A stretch of DNA of 64,000 nt. Origin: Caballeronia arationis (GTDB lineage: Bacteria > Pseudomonadota > Gammaproteobacteria > Burkholderiales > Burkholderiaceae). The notes under the pieces were generated by a model that was not told where the DNA came from, searched no databases, and saw nothing but the letters and a program-made list of their open reading frames with translations. Where the stretch lies: assembly GCF_001544975.2 (NCBI RefSeq), contig NZ_FCOG02000009.1, positions 62,001-126,000 of the forward strand, written 5' to 3'. The position numbers and the translations under genes are program-made. This document shows, in pieces, positions 1 to 8,487 of this stretch (positions are counted from its first letter, which is position 1; the number at the start of each line of letters is the position of its first letter).

Positions 1-322
1 CGCTCGGCCAAAAGCCGGCATTCTGATAGTCCGCTAGCGCGCGGGCCTGGTGCAACTGCGATACCGCTTTCTTCAGTGTCTGGTTGGAGACGTCGACGCG
101 TGCTTCGAGCCGGTCGAGTTCGGGATCGTTGAAGACGGTCCACCACGGGCCGCGCGGCGTCTGATCGGCGGGAGCGGCGGCCGACCAGCCCGGCGTGGCG
201 GCGTAATGTGCCGGCACGGCCACGTCCGGTTTCGAATAAGGCGGCAAAGTGGAACAGGCAGCGAGCACGGCGCAAACCACGCCAGCGACGAGCACGCGAA
301 GCAACATCGGTCTGCTGTTCAT
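1..322 (-). CDS. RND efflux outer membrane lipoprotein, NodT/OprM type (partial)
   Basis: This is the N-terminal ~107 codons of the outer membrane channel of a tripartite efflux pump; the rest runs off the left edge. The trimeric channel would take substrate from the adaptor and pump encoded just upstream. Visible features are a lipoprotein signal (hydrophobic residues 10-20, lipobox LAAC with Cys23) and the family's early PWWTVFNDPELDRL pattern followed by a helix of the type that builds the periplasmic tunnel. The ATG overlaps the stop of the adaptor gene by four bases (ATGA), so translation is probably coupled. Family membership is well supported by signal, motif and context; the substrate cannot be told. 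Confidence 0.88.
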   Translation of the reverse strand, partial: MNSRPMLLRVLVAGVVCAVLAACSTLPPYSKPDVAVPAHYAATPGWSAAAPADQTPRGPWWTVFNDPELDRLEARVDVSNQTLKKAVSQLHQARALADYQNAGFWPS

Positions 323-1515
323 GACGCGCTCGCCATCTTCGAGACGCGTACAGTCTCGCCGCTCGTGATCGCGTCGCCGGGGTTATCGATCACGCGGTCG
401 CTCGCATTGAGGCCGGTCGTCACTTCGACATGCGTGCCGAAGTCGCGTCCGATTGTGACCGTTTTCAGTTGCGTCCTGCCGGCGGAATCGACGGTCGCCA
501 CGGTCACGCCGTCCGGCCGGAAGAGCAGCGCGCTCACAGGCAGGTCGAGCGCCGGCCTGCTGTTCTCGAGCGCGAGATGCACTTGCGCATACGCGCCCGG
601 CAGCAGCGCCCCGTCGCCGTTCGAGACGTCGACTTCCACGCGCAGGGTGCGGCTCGTCGGGTCCATCGCACCCGCATTGCGCGCGACGTTCGCGGCGAAG
701 CGGCGGCCGGGATACTGCTGCACCGTGAGATAGGCCTGCGTGTTCGCCGAGATGAAAGGCGCGTCGTTCTGCGGCACGTCGACGAACACGCGCAACGTGT
801 CGCGCTGGGCGACATGAAAAAGCTCGCCGCCCGAGGCCGCCAGCCCTGGCGCGCCGCCCGCCGTCACGAGCGCGCCGACGTCGACATTGCGCGCGGTCAC
901 TACGCCGTCGAAAGGCGCGGTGATCTTCTCGTACGACACGAGTTCCGCGAGTCTGCGCACGTTAGCCTGCGCGGACTGCAGCATTGCGCGCTTCGCCTGC
1001 ATGTCGCCGGATTTGGTGTCCGCATCCTGCTGCGAGACGGACTGCGTCTTCAGCATGTCCTGCCAGCGCTGCGCCGTGACCCTCGCGTAATCGAAGTTGG
1101 CTTGCGCCGTGGCTTCGTCGGCGCGCGCCTGCAGGAGTTGTGCATCGAGTTCGGGGGTCTGGATGGTAGCCAGCACGTCGCCCTTTTTCACGTGCGCGCC
1201 GATATCCGCGTACCAGTGCTCGATATAGCCGCTTGTGCGTGCGTAGATCGCGGCATCGGCGAAGGCGGTCACCGCGCCGGGCAGCAACAGTTCCTGCATC
1301 GAAGGCGCCGTGCGCGGTGCGACGACAGAGACCGTCTGCATGCTGAGCGATGCCGTCTGTGCGGTGAGCGCGGTCTGCGCGTGCAGTCGCGGCAGGATGC
1401 CCGCGGCGAGCAGCGCGGCCACGACGCCTGCGATCAGCACCGGGGCGAACACGCTACGCCGCTTGCGGGGTGAAGGCATCGCGCGGGATTCTTGTTGGTC
1501 GTCTTGCTGGTTCAT
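319..1515 (-). CDS. RND efflux periplasmic adaptor (membrane fusion protein)
   Basis: A 398-residue adaptor that bridges the inner-membrane RND pump and the outer-membrane channel. A short cytoplasmic N-terminus is followed by one membrane segment (about residues 20-38, VFAPVLIAGVVAALLAAG), then the barrel-sandwich/alpha-hairpin region with Q-rich coiled coil (QTPELDAQLLQARADEA) and the beta-barrel and membrane-proximal domains typical of the HlyD/AcrA family. I chose the ATG giving MNQQDDQQ because a longer frame starting at 1602 would run 65 bases into the upstream pump gene. It lies 22 bases after the pump gene and overlaps the channel gene by four bases, so the three form one operon. The substrate is unknown. 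Confidence 0.92.
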   Translation of the reverse strand: MNQQDDQQESRAMPSPRKRRSVFAPVLIAGVVAALLAAGILPRLHAQTALTAQTASLSMQTVSVVAPRTAPSMQELLLPGAVTAFADAAIYARTSGYIEHWYADIGAHVKKGDVLATIQTPELDAQLLQARADEATAQANFDYARVTAQRWQDMLKTQSVSQQDADTKSGDMQAKRAMLQSAQANVRRLAELVSYEKITAPFDGVVTARNVDVGALVTAGGAPGLAASGGELFHVAQRDTLRVFVDVPQNDAPFISANTQAYLTVQQYPGRRFAANVARNAGAMDPTSRTLRVEVDVSNGDGALLPGAYAQVHLALENSRPALDLPVSALLFRPDGVTVATVDSAGRTQLKTVTIGRDFGTHVEVTTGLNASDRVIDNPGDAITSGETVRVSKMASAS

Positions 1516-1537
1516 GGTCGATGGACTGAGTGGAATG

Positions 1538-4500
1538 TCACTGGCCGGCGGCGGGGCTCGGAGCGGGGTATCGGGTCGCGCGGCGCCGGGCGAGCCATGC
1601 ATGCACCATGCCGAATACGACCGGCACGAAGAGCAGCGTCGAGACGGTGCCGAGCATCAGTCCGCCGATGACCGCCCGTCCGAGCGGCGCGTTCTGCTCG
1701 CCGCCGTCGCCGAGGCCGAGCGCCATCGGCAGCATGCCGATCAGCATCGCGAGGGCCGTCATCAGCACGGGCCGGAAGCGGCTGAAGCCTGCTTCGAGCG
1801 CGGCGCGAAGCGGTTCGGCGCCGCCTTGCAGCATCTCGCGGGCTGCATTGACGACGAGGATGCTGTTGGCCGTCGCAATGCCGATACAAAGAACGGTGCC
1901 GGTAAGCGCTGGCACGCTCAGGGTCGTGCCGGTTGCGAACAGCATCCACGCGATGCCCGCGATCGACGCGGGCAAGCCGCTCACGATGATGAGCGGGTCC
2001 AGCCATGACTGGAAGTTCACTACCATCAGCAGATAGACGAGCACGATCGCGAAGGCGAGTCCGAGCGCGAGTCCGCTGAACGATTGCGTCATCGATTGCA
2101 CCTGGCCGCGCATCACGATCGACGAACCGGCCGCCAGCGACGGCTCCGTCTCCTTGATGAGCTTCGCGACATCGGACGCAACGCCGCCGAGGTCGCGGCC
2201 TTGCACGGACGCATAGATATCGAGCACCGGTTGCACGTTGTAGTGCGACACCACTGCCTGCTGCGACACGCGCGTCATCGTGCCGAGCGAACCGAGAATG
2301 CTTTGCTGCGAGGCCTGGGTCGCGGTATTCGTCGCGCCGTTGGTGAGCGGCAGGTTGGCGAGCGTCTGAAGCGAATGGTTGTCGGTTTGCGGCACTTCGG
2401 TCATTAGCGGATAGCTCACGCCGTTCTTCGGATCGAGCCAGAAGTTGGGCGTCGTCTGCGAACTTCCGGAGAGCGCGATCAAGAGGTCCTGCGCGACCTG
2501 CTTTTGCGTGAGGCCTGCCTGCATCGCCTTGGTGCGGTCGACGTTCAGATCGATGGCGGGCGCATTGCCCGGCTGCTGAATGCGTGCATCGACGAGCCCT
2601 TGCACGTGACGAAGCTTCGTCAGCAGCGCATTGGCCGCGACCCGGTTTTGCGCGAGGTTCCGGCCGACGATCTGTATGTCGATGGGCGCTGGCTGGCCGA
2701 AGTTGAGAATCTGGCTCACGATGTCGGCGGGCAGGAACGCGAAGGTCGTGCCGGGAAACGACGCGGCGAGCACGCTGCGCAGTCTCGCGACATAACTCGC
2801 GGTCGGCGCATGATGGGGCGTGAGCGAGATCATGATGTCCGCGTCCTCGCTGCCAATGGGCGCCGACGACGAGTAGGTGAGATTGATGCCGCTCACCGGC
2901 ACGCCGATGTTGTCGAGCAGCGCCGCTTCTTCGGACTTCGGAATCACGGTACGGATCTTCGCTTCGACCTCGTCGGCGAGGCGCGCCGTCTCTTCGATGC
3001 GCGTGCCGGTCGGCGCGCGCATGTGCAGACGGATCTCGCCTGTATCGACGCTCGGAAAGAAGTCGCGGCCGGTGAAGGGCACGAGCGCCATCGACCCGAG
3101 GCAGAAGATCGCGAACGCTGCGATCACCTTGCGCGGATTGTCGATGCCGCGGGCGAGCGCGCTCTTGTAGCGCGTCCGAAGTGCTTCGAAACGTCGTTCG
3201 AACGCGGCCTGCCAGCGCGCCAGGAACGCAAAGCGTCCGTGCGGCTCGCGCTTGCCGCCGGCCTTGAGCAGGTACATCGCGAGTGTCGGAATCAGCGTGC
3301 GCGAGAAGAAATACGATGCGCACATGGCGAGCACGACCGCTTCGGCGAGCGGAACGAAAAGATAGCGCGCCACGCCGGAGAGCAGGAACATCGGCGCGAA
3401 CACGATGCAGATCGAGAGCGTGGAGACGAAGGTCGGCACCGCGATCTCGCCCGATCCGTTCAGGATCGCGTCCTGCAACGAGGCGCCGTTCTCCAGATGA
3501 TGCGTGATGTTCTCGATGGCGACGGTCGCGTCGTCCACGAGAATGCCGACCGCGAGCGCGAGGCCACCGAGCGTCATGATGTTGATCGTCTCGCCGAGCG
3601 CCGAGAGCGCGATCAGCGATGTGATGACCGACAACGGGATCGTCACCGCGATGATCAGCGTCGCGCGCCAGCTGCCGAGAAAGAGCAGGATCATCATCGC
3701 GGTGAGACACGCGGCGATCAGCGCCTCGCGCACGACGCCCATGATCGACGACTTGACGAACACGGACTGGTCGGCGAGCGGCGTGATCCTGAGCGCGCTC
3801 GGCAGGCCTGCGGAGATCTTCGGCAGCATCGCCTTGATCTGCTGGATGATCGTGAGCGTCGAGGTGCTGCCGGTCTTCTCGACGGTCAGGAGCGCCGCGC
3901 GCTTGCCGTCGCTGCGCACGATGTTGGTCTGCGGCGCGTAGCCGTCGCGTACATGCGCCACGTCGCGCAGATACACGACACCGCCGTTGATCGCCTTGAT
4001 CGGCAGGTTGTTGAGCGCCGCGACGCTCCCGGTGCTGCCGTTCAGTTGCACGTTGTATTCGCGCGTGCCGATCTTCACGGTGCCGCCGGGAAGGATCAGG
4101 TTCTGCGCATTGACGGCGTTCACCACGTCGCTCGGCGAGAGGTCCTTGGCCTGCAGCTTGCGCGGATCGATGTCGACCATGATCTGCCGGATCTTGCCGC
4201 CGAACGGCAACGGAACGGCCGCGCCCTGCACGGTCGCGAGCTGCGTGCGCACGAAGCTGTTGCCGAGGTCGTAGAGCGTCTGCTCCGGCAGCGTGTTGCT
4301 CGACAGCCCGAGTTGCAGGATCGGCACCGTCGACGCGTTGTAGGTGATGATGTTCGGCGGCAGCGTGCCGGGCGGCAGGATGCGCAGGATCGATGCCGAA
4401 TTCGCCGTGGCCTCGGCGACCGCGCGATTGATGTCGGCGCCCGGGTGAAAGAAGACCTTGATGACCGAGACGCCGTTCAGCGACTGCGATTCGATGTGCT

Positions 4501-4735
4501 CGATGTTCTCGACATCGGATGTGAGCGCGCGTTCATAGTTCGAGGTGATGCGCTGCGCCATGTCCTCTGCGGAGAATCCGTTGTAGGACCAGACGATGCT
4601 CACCACCGGAATGTCGATGTTCGGAAAGATATCCGTCGGCGTTCGCATGATCGCGAGCGGGCCGATCAGGAACAGCAGGAGCGCGAGGACAATGAAGGTA
4701 TAGGGCCGGCGAAGGGCCAGTCGGACGATCCACAC
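1538..4735 (-). CDS. RND efflux transporter permease (AcrB/MdtB type)
   Basis: A 1065-residue proton-driven inner-membrane pump. The first membrane helix (PYTFIVLALLLFL) is followed by the family hallmark TPTDIFPNIDIPVVS, a large periplasmic loop, helices 2-6 with the VGILVDDATVAIENITHHLE segment (the paired Asp residues of the proton relay in helix 4), a second periplasmic loop and helices 7-12. The length is usual for the HAE1/HME class. I chose GTG at 4735 (MWIVRLALRRP) because this is where homologues commonly begin and a GGGAA sequence lies just upstream; a TTG at 4780 would add 15 residues. It is the first gene of the pump operon. The acidic helix-4 pair suggests a hydrophobic/amphiphilic compound exporter rather than a metal pump, but this is inference. 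Confidence 0.9.
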   Translation of the reverse strand: MWIVRLALRRPYTFIVLALLLFLIGPLAIMRTPTDIFPNIDIPVVSIVWSYNGFSAEDMAQRITSNYERALTSDVENIEHIESQSLNGVSVIKVFFHPGADINRAVAEATANSASILRILPPGTLPPNIITYNASTVPILQLGLSSNTLPEQTLYDLGNSFVRTQLATVQGAAVPLPFGGKIRQIMVDIDPRKLQAKDLSPSDVVNAVNAQNLILPGGTVKIGTREYNVQLNGSTGSVAALNNLPIKAINGGVVYLRDVAHVRDGYAPQTNIVRSDGKRAALLTVEKTGSTSTLTIIQQIKAMLPKISAGLPSALRITPLADQSVFVKSSIMGVVREALIAACLTAMMILLFLGSWRATLIIAVTIPLSVITSLIALSALGETINIMTLGGLALAVGILVDDATVAIENITHHLENGASLQDAILNGSGEIAVPTFVSTLSICIVFAPMFLLSGVARYLFVPLAEAVVLAMCASYFFSRTLIPTLAMYLLKAGGKREPHGRFAFLARWQAAFERRFEALRTRYKSALARGIDNPRKVIAAFAIFCLGSMALVPFTGRDFFPSVDTGEIRLHMRAPTGTRIEETARLADEVEAKIRTVIPKSEEAALLDNIGVPVSGINLTYSSSAPIGSEDADIMISLTPHHAPTASYVARLRSVLAASFPGTTFAFLPADIVSQILNFGQPAPIDIQIVGRNLAQNRVAANALLTKLRHVQGLVDARIQQPGNAPAIDLNVDRTKAMQAGLTQKQVAQDLLIALSGSSQTTPNFWLDPKNGVSYPLMTEVPQTDNHSLQTLANLPLTNGATNTATQASQQSILGSLGTMTRVSQQAVVSHYNVQPVLDIYASVQGRDLGGVASDVAKLIKETEPSLAAGSSIVMRGQVQSMTQSFSGLALGLAFAIVLVYLLMVVNFQSWLDPLIIVSGLPASIAGIAWMLFATGTTLSVPALTGTVLCIGIATANSILVVNAAREMLQGGAEPLRAALEAGFSRFRPVLMTALAMLIGMLPMALGLGDGGEQNAPLGRAVIGGLMLGTVSTLLFVPVVFGMVHAWLARRRATRYPAPSPAAGQ

Positions 4736-4866
4736 AAGAGTTCCCGGGCGTTGATGCGCCTGAAGCGCAAAGGAATGCAAAAGCCCAGTGTGCGGGAGCG
4801 CGCTTTACCCGTTTCTGACGCGCGGATGACAAGTCTGTAATGTGGCCGTCAAGGTCGAAGCCGCTG

Positions 4867-6519
4867 CTATCGACCTTCGAGTTGAAGATACTTGTGCGCG
4901 AAGGCGATCGCCATGCTTCCTTCTCCGACCGCCGACGCCACGCGCTTGACCGGGCTCAGTCTCACGTCCCCGCAGGCGAATACGCCGGGCACGCTCGATT
5001 CGAGCAGATACGGATCGCGGCTGTGGGACCAGCGCCCCGCCTTGACGACGTCGTCGCCGGTCAGGACATAGCCTCGCTTGTCGCATGCGATTTCGGGCGG
5101 CAGCCATTCGGTTTCCGCGTCGGCGCCGATGAAGACGAACAGGCCGCCGCAATCGTGGCGGCTCACCGTCGCCGTGGCGTTATCGAGTATGTCGATGGCG
5201 GTGAGGTGCGTGTCGCCATACGCGCCGACGATTTCCGAGCGCAACTTGACCACGACATTCGACTTGCCGGCAAGCTGCTCGACAAGGTAGCGGGACATGC
5301 TCTTTTCGAGGGCGTCGCCGCGGACGACGAGCGTCACCATGCGCGCGTGACCGGCGAAGAACAGCGCGGCCTGGCCCGCCGAGTTGCCGCCGCCGATCAG
5401 ATGCACGTCGAGTCCGTGAGTCGCGCCCGCTTCGCTGCGCGCCGCGCCGTAGTAAATGCCCTTGCCGATGAAGCGGTCAAAGCCTTCGATCGCGAGGCGG
5501 CGCCACGTGACGCCCGTCGCGAGGATCAGCGTGCGCACGCGAATCACATCGCCGCCGTCGAGGTGAACGCAGCGCGACTCGACATCGATGCGCTCGACCG
5601 CGCGCGTCACCAGAATCTCCGCACCCAGGCGCTTCGCCTGCTGCAAGGCCCGGCTCGCGAGTTCGTCGCCGGAGACGCCGCTCGGAAAGCCCAGGTAGTT
5701 CTCGATGCGCGACGAAGTGCCGGCCTGTCCGCCCGGCGCCTCGCGCTCGACCGCGATGGTGCGCAGGCCTTCGGACGCGCCGTAGACCGCCGCGGCAAGG
5801 CCGGCGGGGCCGCCGCCGATGATCATCGTGTCGTATTCGGCAAGGCGCGGTTTCGTCTGCAGACCGAGCAACTCGGCGAGTTCGCGCGTCGCGGGCCGGC
5901 TGAGCAGCGTGCCGTCAGCGAGGCGCAGCACGGGGCAGTCTTCCTCGGCGGGACAGGGGGCGTGCCAGCGCGTCGCCATTTCGGGCGCGTCCGGCGTCAT
6001 CCAGTCGAAGCTGATCTGGTTGCGCGCGAGAAACTTGCGCAAGCCGGCACACACCGTGTCCCACCGGCTGCCGACCATCGTCACGCGCGGCTTGGGCGGT
6101 TCGGCGGCGATCCCCTGCAGTCCGCCGATGCGCTCGCGCGCAAGTGCGCCCATCTTCACCGCGACCTCCGGCGATGCCGCCGCCAGCGCGTAATAGCGCT
6201 GCGCATCGACGCGCATCACACGCGACGGTTCCGCGGCCCGATACGCGCCCGGAAACGGCGAACTCAACGCGAGCGGCACTTCGCCGAAGATCGTCCCGGG
6301 AAGACGCCAGCCCAGCGTGCGCTCGACGCCGTCGAACAGCTTGACGACCTCCATCTTGCCGGAGAGCACCGCATAGAGCGCCCGCTCGCCGCCTTCGTGG
6401 ACAGCGAACTCACCGGGACACAGATGCAGGTCCGCCGAGGTGTTCGCGAGATGGTCGAGTTCGGCGTCGGAAAGGGTGGAGAACAGCGGAATTGCCCGAA
6501 TGTCGTCAAGTGTCAGCAT
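4867..6519 (-). CDS. Cyclic nucleotide-binding domain / thioredoxin reductase-like FAD oxidoreductase
   Basis: A 550-residue multidomain flavoprotein. Residues ~5-125 form a Crp-like cyclic-nucleotide-binding beta-barrel (PLFSTLSDAELDHLA, then GTIFGEVPLA). Residues ~145-222 look like a thioredoxin-fold linker (LRLADGTLLSRPATRELAELLGL). Residues ~230-550 are a thioredoxin-reductase-like flavoprotein with an FAD fingerprint (IIGGGPAGLAAA, 233-244), GGQAG at 263-267, an NADPH Rossmann motif (IGGGNSA, 375-381) and the C-terminal FAD motif GVFACGDV. The redox-active CxxC expected near residues 356-360 is absent and reads IYYGAARSE. I chose ATG 6519 (MLTLDDIRAIPLFS) because the cNMP domain begins there. 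This architecture recurs in proteobacteria; the substrate is not known to me. It stands 86 bases beyond the longer pump reading frame, so it may be a separate unit. Confidence 0.88.
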   Translation of the reverse strand: MLTLDDIRAIPLFSTLSDAELDHLANTSADLHLCPGEFAVHEGGERALYAVLSGKMEVVKLFDGVERTLGWRLPGTIFGEVPLALSSPFPGAYRAAEPSRVMRVDAQRYYALAAASPEVAVKMGALARERIGGLQGIAAEPPKPRVTMVGSRWDTVCAGLRKFLARNQISFDWMTPDAPEMATRWHAPCPAEEDCPVLRLADGTLLSRPATRELAELLGLQTKPRLAEYDTMIIGGGPAGLAAAVYGASEGLRTIAVEREAPGGQAGTSSRIENYLGFPSGVSGDELASRALQQAKRLGAEILVTRAVERIDVESRCVHLDGGDVIRVRTLILATGVTWRRLAIEGFDRFIGKGIYYGAARSEAGATHGLDVHLIGGGNSAGQAALFFAGHARMVTLVVRGDALEKSMSRYLVEQLAGKSNVVVKLRSEIVGAYGDTHLTAIDILDNATATVSRHDCGGLFVFIGADAETEWLPPEIACDKRGYVLTGDDVVKAGRWSHSRDPYLLESSVPGVFACGDVRLSPVKRVASAVGEGSMAIAFAHKYLQLEGR

Positions 6520-6678
6520 GGCATCGTCGAGAGCAGGCAAGCGAGGGATCGGGAAGGGTGGCCGCGGTGGACCCAAGCGAAGTATATGACGTGTCAGGGA
6601 AGATATTGGTCTACGGAAACCCGCCGCGTCGGCGACGGCGAATTCGATCATGTATCGCCATCGCCCTGACGCGCGCCG

Positions 6679-7350
6679 CTAGGCCATCGCGTTGCCGCCG
6701 GGCACGGCCGCGCCGAGCGCGTTGCTGGCCAGTTCGAACGCGTTGTCGCGCCCTTGCTCACCCTCGTGCGCCGGATTGATCTTCGCGGTGATCGCGTGGA
6801 AGCTGCCCTGATCGGCGAGTTCGTTGCAGCCGTGCGATTGCCAGAACCATGCGGCGACGAGCGCGGCGGTGCCGGCATCGTTGCGCACGCTGTCCGGGTT
6901 GGCAACCAGATCGACGCCGATTGCTTTGCCAGCCGCGGCGAAATTGCCCTTGAAGGTGAGCTGGATCAGCCCCGAGCCTCGATAGCGCCATCCGTCGCCG
7001 CTCGCAGCGGGCCCGTTGCCGCACTTGTTCTGATAGACGAGATTCGCAATCTGCTGCTGGCGATCGGGCGGCACACACGTCTCGCCGGTCTGACGGCCGA
7101 GGGCGTTGCATTGCGCCTGAGTCAGCGAGGAGAAGACCGCATCCAGACGGGACGCCGCGTAGTTGAATTTCTCGGCGACCGGCGGCAACGGGAAGCCTCC
7201 ACTTTCGTATGCGATTTGCGCCAGAAACGCCGCCTGCCGAGGAGGTGTATTGATCTGAAATCGCTCCATCGCAGCCGAGATCGGCGCGAGCCAAAATGCG
7301 GCGCTCGCCTGGGATGCGCCGGTTGCCGCCGTGAACGTTGTCTGGTCCAT
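6679..7350 (-). CDS. Glycoside hydrolase family 19 (chitinase/endolysin-like)
   Basis: A 223-residue hydrolase of family GH19, which cleaves chitin or, in the phage/bacterial branch, peptidoglycan glycan strands. Evidence: the catalytic-acid segment AQIAYESGGF (Glu49, matching the family's H-E-T-G-G context) and the signature YRGSGLIQLTFKGNF at roughly residues 120-134, followed by a C-terminal AAWFWQSHGCNELAD region. No signal peptide is visible, as in phage-type endolysins that need a holin or lysis to reach the wall. ATG 7350 (MDQTTF) is preferred; an upstream in-frame start would add 15 polar residues unlike the family. It is 282 bases downstream of the FecR gene on the same strand. No other phage gene is nearby, so it could be a domesticated endolysin or a toxin-type effector. 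Confidence 0.85.
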   Translation of the reverse strand: MDQTTFTAATGASQASAAFWLAPISAAMERFQINTPPRQAAFLAQIAYESGGFPLPPVAEKFNYAASRLDAVFSSLTQAQCNALGRQTGETCVPPDRQQQIANLVYQNKCGNGPAASGDGWRYRGSGLIQLTFKGNFAAAGKAIGVDLVANPDSVRNDAGTAALVAAWFWQSHGCNELADQGSFHAITAKINPAHEGEQGRDNAFELASNALGAAVPGGNAMA

Positions 7351-7632
7351 GCTGTTCTCCACATCATGTTTCGTCGGGAACAGACGTCGTTGCACGCTGA
7401 ACGAGCCGTACCCGAAATGGAATGCCGCCGGGAATGTTTGAAGGGGAAGCTTTATTAGCAGGCGGGGATCGAGACGGCGCGCGACCTTTTGTGCTGGATC
7501 GGCGCCGACGTGAATAGCGTTTTAGCACGTATTTTCGCGAATGCAGTGCTTAGGATGCCGTCTTATGAGCGCCGCATAACATTGTCGAAGCGAGCGGCAG
7601 GCAAGGTGATGCAATTGCAGGCGCGTCGTCCG

Positions 7633-8487
7633 TTACCTGATTGGCGTCGATGGGGTCGTCGGCGGATTGTATGGAACAGCGCGATCCCGGATGCGTGAGT
7701 TTGTACCGGTTCCCGTCGTTGGGCGCTCATTGGACGGAGGGCCGCCCGGAAGACGCGGACCGCCCATCGGTTCGACTGCGGGTGCGACGCCCCACGTCAC
7801 GGGCGAAGCTCGCGGCTTCCGAAGCCTCGATTCGGCTTCGTCGGCCCAGCGCGAGAGGGCGCCGGCGTTCACGCGCTGCGGGGCGGACGGCCCGCGAGTT
7901 CCGACTACGGCAAGCGAGAGATTCTCTGTCAAAAGGATCGGCGACCAGCTTGCGTCGCTCCCCGGCGTGCAAAGGACACGCCCTTCGCGCACGAAAACCG
8001 CCACGTTCCCGGGCGCCGTCGCCGGATAGCCTTCGCTGCGGTGCACGTCGTACTCGGTACCCTCCACCGAGGCCGATAGCTCCTTGGTGACCACCTGGCC
8101 GCCGCCTTGCTTCGCAATGCTCTTGATCTTGGCGAACAGTTCGCCGACGAGCAGCTTGATCGAGCCCAGCTGAACGCGCGTCTGGCGGTTGAGGGTGACC
8201 GTGCTGCCGTCGTCGTATTCGATGACAGCCTGCCCTCCCGCCGTGTCGACGATGTCGCCGGGAAGCAGTTGCATTCCGGACGGATTGCGAATCACGCCCT
8301 TGTCCGGGCGCTCGACGCTCACCCCGGGATCGGAATACAAGAGCGTGCCCTTTTGCGGCGCCCCCCCGGCCACGACGAACGGACCGAGGCCGAACGACGC
8401 GTCCGCGCAACCCGCAAGCAGCGCCACGCACAGCGCGAGTCGCACGACTGCGACAAATGCACGGGGACGATGATCAGCTCCTGCCAT
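7633..8487 (-). CDS. FecR-domain lipoprotein
   Basis: A 284-residue exported protein. The N-terminus is a lipoprotein signal (VVRLALCVALLAGC, lipobox LAGC with Cys27). Residues ~45-190 match the FecR fold (LLPGDIVDTAGGQAVIEYDDGS, then TRVQLGSIKLLVGELFAKI), a beta-rich domain in periplasmic sensor or anchoring proteins. The last ~60 residues are Pro/Gly/Thr-rich and probably unstructured. There is no accompanying FecI sigma factor or TonB receptor, so this is not an iron-citrate regulator. Its ATG lies 14 bases inside the end of the TIR-CHASE2 gene, implying coupled translation. FecR-domain proteins beside CHASE2-domain proteins recur in bacteria (family knowledge, from memory). I infer that it presents a ligand to, or senses the envelope for, the CHASE2 partner. 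Confidence 0.87.
   Translation of the reverse strand: MAGADHRPRAFVAVVRLALCVALLAGCADASFGLGPFVVAGGAPQKGTLLYSDPGVSVERPDKGVIRNPSGMQLLPGDIVDTAGGQAVIEYDDGSTVTLNRQTRVQLGSIKLLVGELFAKIKSIAKQGGGQVVTKELSASVEGTEYDVHRSEGYPATAPGNVAVFVREGRVLCTPGSDASWSPILLTENLSLAVVGTRGPSAPQRVNAGALSRWADEAESRLRKPRASPVTWGVAPAVEPMGGPRLPGGPPSNERPTTGTGTNSRIRDRAVPYNPPTTPSTPIR

Noticed and set aside
2504-4840. Long open frame on the + strand opposite the RND pump gene
   Set aside because: It mirrors the pump gene in a GC-rich genome, is extremely Arg/Asp/Glu-rich and has no domain; the pump on the other strand is unmistakable.
6679-7350. Prophage remnant around the GH19 gene
   Set aside because: No integrase, capsid, tail, holin or attachment-site repeat was found nearby; a lone endolysin-like gene is not enough.
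7633-8487. FecR protein as part of a FecI-FecR-TonB receptor iron signalling system
   Set aside because: It is a lipoprotein without the FecR membrane anchor layout, and no sigma factor or receptor gene is adjacent.
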